Of a DNA stretch of 64,000 nt, positions 60,091 through 64,000 are shown in pieces (within the stretch, counting starts at the first letter, position 1; each line of letters starts with the position of its first letter). The translations under genes were made by a program, and so were the position numbers. This DNA comes from Dipteris shenzhenensis (lineage: Eukaryota > Polypodiophyta > Polypodiopsida > Gleicheniales): assembly GCA_047967505.1 (NCBI GenBank), contig CM106541.1, one strand, 5' to 3'. Below the pieces are notes generated by a model that saw only the letters and a list, made by a program, of their open reading frames with translations, searched no databases and was not told the origin of the DNA.

Positions 60091-60437
60091 CACCACCCCT
60101 CTCACCATCACCCCCGTCTCCACCTCCTTCCCCCCTCTCCACCACCACCCCCCCTCTCTCCACCACCCCCCCTCCATCCCCACCCACCCCTCCCTTCCAC
60201 CTTCCCTTCCCCCCCCTTCTTCCCCCCCCCTCCATCCCCCCCCCCACCCCTTCCACGACCCCCCTCCATGACCCCCTCCATCCCCCCCCCCTCTTCCCCC
60301 CCCCCTCCATCCCCACGTCACCCCCCTCCCCCCCCCCCCCCTTCTATCCCCACCACCCCTCTCCCCTTTCACCCCCCCTTCTACCCCCCCTCCATCCCCT
60401 CCCCCTCCCTCCCCCCACCCCTCTTCCCCCCCCCTGC
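60091..60437. repeat. C-rich tract 1
   Basis: About 345 bp, almost only C and T with A, with C runs up to 12. The minus strand is G-rich and fits the G-quadruplex consensus many times; the + strand could form i-motifs. Confidence 0.93.
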
Positions 60438-61347
60438 CTTGGTGTAGATGAATGACGATGGCACTGTGGGAGGCTAGAGCTCATCAGCGAGTCATTTGCA
60501 ACTGGTGTCAAGGGATCCGTGAAGGTATCCTACACCTTGGATAGGCTTCTATTGCAAGTTGAGAGCAGCCGCTTGCTGCTATGGCACTGAGCCGGCCGTG
60601 ATGTTTGAGCACAGGTCGTAGGAGCTGTTTGATACAAGAGTCAGCTTTGAGGTTGTGCCGGCTAGCAATCGTAGATGGCGTAGTGTTTCATGGCTTTGAG
60701 GGTGCTGGTTGGCGAGGATGCAAGCTGTGAGCACTGTGAGGTGAAAGCGTAGACATTAAGGCTATTGGCACTTGTAGTCATGCTTTAGAAAAAGCTTGTG
60801 GAAGTCGTTCAATGGAAGCTTGGAGCGACGGAAGAGCTGAGGCGATGGTTGCTAGGAGGAGCTTGATGCTGGAGGTTGCTGGCTATTAAGAGTCGCTCTT
60901 GCTACTTCATAGTTGTAGTTGGCGGTGCTCGATCGGGTTGCAAAAGCTGCGGGTACCAATGTAGGAGATTAACTCGCAGATGGAAGATGCGTTGTGTAGC
61001 TACTGGCTCTATGGTCGCTCGTTGTGAGCATGGAACTTTGAGGAATCAGCTCCCACTCTATCGCTACACAAAGCTTGGCGAGGAGCTTGGTGAGGATTTT
61101 CTTTCCTCATGGAAGCCCAGCAAATCGGCCATAATAGGATTGGATTTTGATAATGAACCAGCCCCAAAAAATCACAAGACGTCCTTCTCTCTCTCTCATA
61201 AATCTTTCAAGAGAAGAATGTTATCTCTCACAAACACTTAAGAAGAGTCCCTGAATGAACGGAAATGCATGACAGAAATTTCTTTCAAAGAACTCTCAAT
61301 CCAAACTAAAACTAATCCTAGAGAGCTAGACCTAGGCTCTGATACCA

Positions 61348-61695
61348 TGACAAAGAGAGGGATCGAGCTCTCCTAGTCACGAGACAACATCCTAATGAAA
61401 CACTAATCTAAGGAGGATGCAATCTAAGTGCAAATATGATGAAGAGAGTGCTCATGACATGTACCACAAGTCAATTAGGTTCCAAGATAGATTAGCTTGG
61501 ACTCATAAAGAGAATCTTGAGATAGTGCAAAGTGCTTGATTGATATTACTTCAAATGAACCTCCCTTTTATAGGTGAGGGTACTTACATCCATATGCTTG
61601 CTCACATGTGGGATATCTCCTCCATGCCATGTGGCAGCTTGCCCTTTACTCATACCTTTGCTCTACATGTGCTCATGGCACCACAACTCTCAACA
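61348..61695 (-). repeat. D 5' LTR, array unit 2
   Basis: 348 bp with PBS (61347-61336) on the left and atcca on the right. There is no partner 3' LTR. Confidence 0.9.
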
Positions 61696-62035
61696 ATCCA
61701 CCCACCATCCATTCACCCTAAACAATCTTGTTACATCGAGAAATACTTGGAGAGCATTGCAGGTGACCATCTCCTCCTCCCTTTGAATTTTCGTCAAAGT
61801 TTTCCATCCGTCAAGTTTCCACCAGCACACCCTACTTCCATCCTCACACGGTGAGTTATTTCGAGCCCTTCTCATAGCGATAACGCAGCCATCCACCCAC
61901 CATTTATTCATCCTCAACAATCCTGTTACATCGAGAAAGACTTGGACAGCATTGCAAGTGACCATCTCCTCCTCCCTTTGAATTTCCATCAAAGTTTTCC
62001 GTCCGTCAAGTGTCAACCACCACCACCCCTCTCAC

Positions 62036-62159
62036 CATCACCCCCCTCTCCACCTCCTTTCCCCCTCTCCACCACCACCCCCCCTCTCTCCACCACCCCC
62101 CCTCCACCCCCCCTCCATCCCCACCCACCCCTCCCTTCCACCTTCCCTTACCCCCCCTT
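62036..62159. repeat. C-rich tract 2
   Basis: About 125 bp, the shortest of the three tracts, ending cccccccttcttggtgtag where unit 3 begins. Confidence 0.92.
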
Positions 62160-63077
62160 CTTGGTGTAGATGAACGATGATGGCGCTGCGGGAGGCTAGA
62201 GCTCAGTGAGTCATTTGCAGCTGGTGTCAAGGGATCCGTGAAGGTCTCCTACACCTTAGATAGGCTTCTATTGCAAGTTGAGAGTAGCCGCTTGCTGCTA
62301 TGGCGCTGAGCCGGCCGTGATGTTTGAGCACAGGTCGTAGGATCTTTTTGATACAAGAGTCAGCTTTGAGGTTGTGCCAGCTAGCAATCGTAGATGGCGT
62401 AGTGTTTCATGGCTTTGAGGGTGCTGCAGGGGTGCTGGTTGGCGAGGATGCAGGCTGTGAGCACTGTGAGGTGAGAGCGTAGACATTAAGGCTATTGGCA
62501 CTTGTAGTCATGCTTTAGAAAAAGCTTGTGGAAGTCGTTCAATGGAAGCTTGGAGCGATGGAAGAGCTGAGGCGATGGTTGCTAGCAGGAGCTTGATGCT
62601 GGAGGTTGCTGGCTATTAAGAGTCGCTCTTGCAACTTCATAGTTGTAGTTGGCGGTGCTCGATCGGGTTGCAAATGCTGCGGGTACCAATGTAGGAGATT
62701 AACTCGCAGATGGAAGACACGTTGTGTAGCTACTAGCTCTATGGTCGCTTGTTGTGAGCATGGAACTTTGAGGAATCAGCTCCCACTCTATCGCTACACA
62801 AAGCTTGGCGAGGAGCTTGGTGAGGATTTTCTTTCCTCATGGAAGCCCAGCAAATCGGCCACAATAGGATTGGATTTTGATAATGAACCAGCCCCAAAAA
62901 ATCACAAGACGTCCTTCTCTCTCTCTCATAAATCTTTCAAGAGAAGAATGTTATCTCTCACAAACACTTAAGAAGAGTCCCTCAATGAATGGAAATGCAT
63001 GACGGAAATTTCTTTCAAAGAACTCTCAATCCAAACTAAAACTAATCCTAGAGAGCTAGACCTAGGCTCTGATACCA

Positions 63078-63425
63078 TGACAAAGATAGGGATCGAGCTC
63101 TCCTAGTCACGAGACAACATGCTAATGAAACACTAATCTAAGGAGGATGCAATATAAGTGCAAACATGATGAAGAGAGTGCTCATGACATGTATCACAAG
63201 TCAATTAGGTTCCAAGATAGATTAGCTTGGACTCATAAAGAGAATGTTGAGATAGTGCAAAGTGCTTGATTGATATTACTTCAAATGAACCTCCCTTTTA
63301 TAGGTGAGGGTACTTACATCCATATGCTTGCTCACATGTGGGATATCTCCTCCATGCCATGTGGCAGCTTGCCCTTTACTCATACCTTTGCTCTACATGT
63401 GCTCATGGCACCACAACTCTCAACA
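63078..63425 (-). repeat. D 5' LTR, array unit 3
   Basis: 348 bp with PBS (63077-63066) on the left. Confidence 0.9.
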
Positions 63426-63755
63426 ATCCACCCACCATCCATTCACCCTAAACAATCTTGTTACATCGAGAAATACTTGGAGAGCATTGCAAGTGACCAT
63501 CTCCTCCTCCCTTTGAATTTTCATCAAAGTTTTCCATCCGTCAAGTTTCCACCACCACCACCCTACTCCCATCCTCACACGGTGAGTTATTTCGAGCCCT
63601 TCTCATAGCGATAACCCAGCCATCCACCCACCGTTTATTCACCCTCAACAATCCTGTTACATCGAGAAAGACTTGGACAGCGTTGCAAGTGACCATCTCC
63701 TCCTCCCTTTGAATTTCCACCTAAGTTTTTTGTCCGTCAAGTGTCCACCACCACC

Positions 63756-64000
63756 ACCCCTCTCACCATCACCCCCCTCTCCACCTCCTTCCCCCCTCTC
63801 CACCACCACCCCCTCTCTCTCCACCACCCCCCCTCCACCCCCCCTCCATCCCCACCCACCCCTCCCTTCCACCTTCCCTTCCCCCCCCTTCTTCCCCCCC
63901 CGCTCCATCCCCCCCCCACCCCTTCCACAACCCCCCTCCACCACCCCCTCCATCCCCCCCCCTCTTCCCCCCCCCCCCTCCATCCCCACGTCACCCCCCT
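63756..64000. repeat. C-rich tract 3, runs off the window
   Basis: At least 245 bp in the same pattern as tract 1. The array therefore probably continues beyond the right edge. Confidence 0.92.

Larger units (their letters stand above)
58517..64000. repeat. Tandem array: D leader + PBS + 5' LTR + satellite + C-rich tract
   Basis: Three head-to-tail units begin at the same point in the D leader (gtagatgaa): 58517-60443 (1927 bp), 60444-62165 (1722 bp) and 62166 to beyond the window. Each carries ~900 bp of leader, a PBS (59406, 61336, 63066), a 5' LTR, the atcca site, about two satellite units and a C-rich run. Units 2 and 3 have no 3' LTR of their own, so they are segment duplications, not insertions. 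Size differences lie mainly in the C-rich tract. Confidence 0.93.

Noticed and set aside
59931-60455. Pro-rich / Gly-rich open frames over the C-rich tracts
   Set aside because: Produced by low-complexity C/T sequence; any frame there is open.
57180-63425. Four separate D insertions in 6 kb
   Set aside because: Only the first has a 3' LTR and a true pair of target duplications. The others share identical flanks and junctions, so they are tandem copies of one insertion.
1-64000. tRNA, rRNA and other structured RNA genes
   Set aside because: No cloverleaf or rRNA-like sequence was noticed. The tRNA-like dodecamers are retrotransposon primer-binding sites.

Overview
This window is repeat-dense nuclear DNA from a land plant. 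The evidence is Ty1/copia and Ty3/gypsy retrotransposons primed by initiator-Met tRNA, L1-type LINEs with plant-style DUF4283/CCHC ORF1 remains, short GT-AG introns and a TTTAGGG-type telomere-like motif. The species cannot be told from the sequence alone. I see no bacterial operons, CRISPR arrays, rRNA or tRNA genes.

Layout. 0.3-1.8 kb (minus): one plausible host gene, the 5' four exons of an asparagine-synthase-like PP-loop protein that runs off the left edge. 2.6-7.8 kb: an old copia element (family B), cut by a 240-bp internal duplication, a solo LTR of copia family C and a 5'-truncated LINE. 7.9-9.1 kb: a ~500-bp tandem repeat. 9.4-10.3 kb: a DUF4283/CCHC LINE ORF1 remnant with two internal duplications. 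11.95-12.2 kb: a gypsy integrase tail. 12.2-15.9 kb: a ~180-bp satellite with internal dyads that switches orientation, then degenerate relatives including a perfect 482-bp duplication. 19.5-23.3 kb: a gypsy gag and leader with a 1196-bp tandem duplication. 24.3-26.6 kb: a broken multi-exon gene of a family I cannot name. 26.6-28.0 kb: a relative of non-autonomous LTR family D. 28.5-29.4 kb: two more tandem repeats.

29668-35235 is a structurally complete copia element (A1): 352-bp LTRs with two differences, target duplication TTATA, PBS, PPT, and one 1456-codon gag-pol frame with no frameshift but six nonsense codons. A second, older copy (A2, minus) lies at 51795-56994 and has lost exactly the reverse-transcriptase core. 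Between them are a short copia LTR (family E), two fold-back elements (36.0-36.3 and 38.6-39.1 kb), a complete non-autonomous element D1 (40837-43475, duplication TCTAG), a gag-only copia element C (46026-48515) and a minus-strand LINE reverse-transcriptase remnant (49.6-50.2 kb).

57-64 kb holds a second complete D element (57180-59764, duplication ATCCA) inserted in a ~190-bp satellite. The block 'D leader - PBS - LTR - satellite - C-rich tract' has then been tandemly copied at least three times and continues past the right edge.

The elements do not work as a pathway, but they are related as parasites and hosts. D, C and possibly A1 look like passengers that need proteins made elsewhere. 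Nested insertions give a relative age order: B is older than the C solo LTR and the LINE inside it; A2 is older than A1; D1, D2 and the D-satellite array are young.
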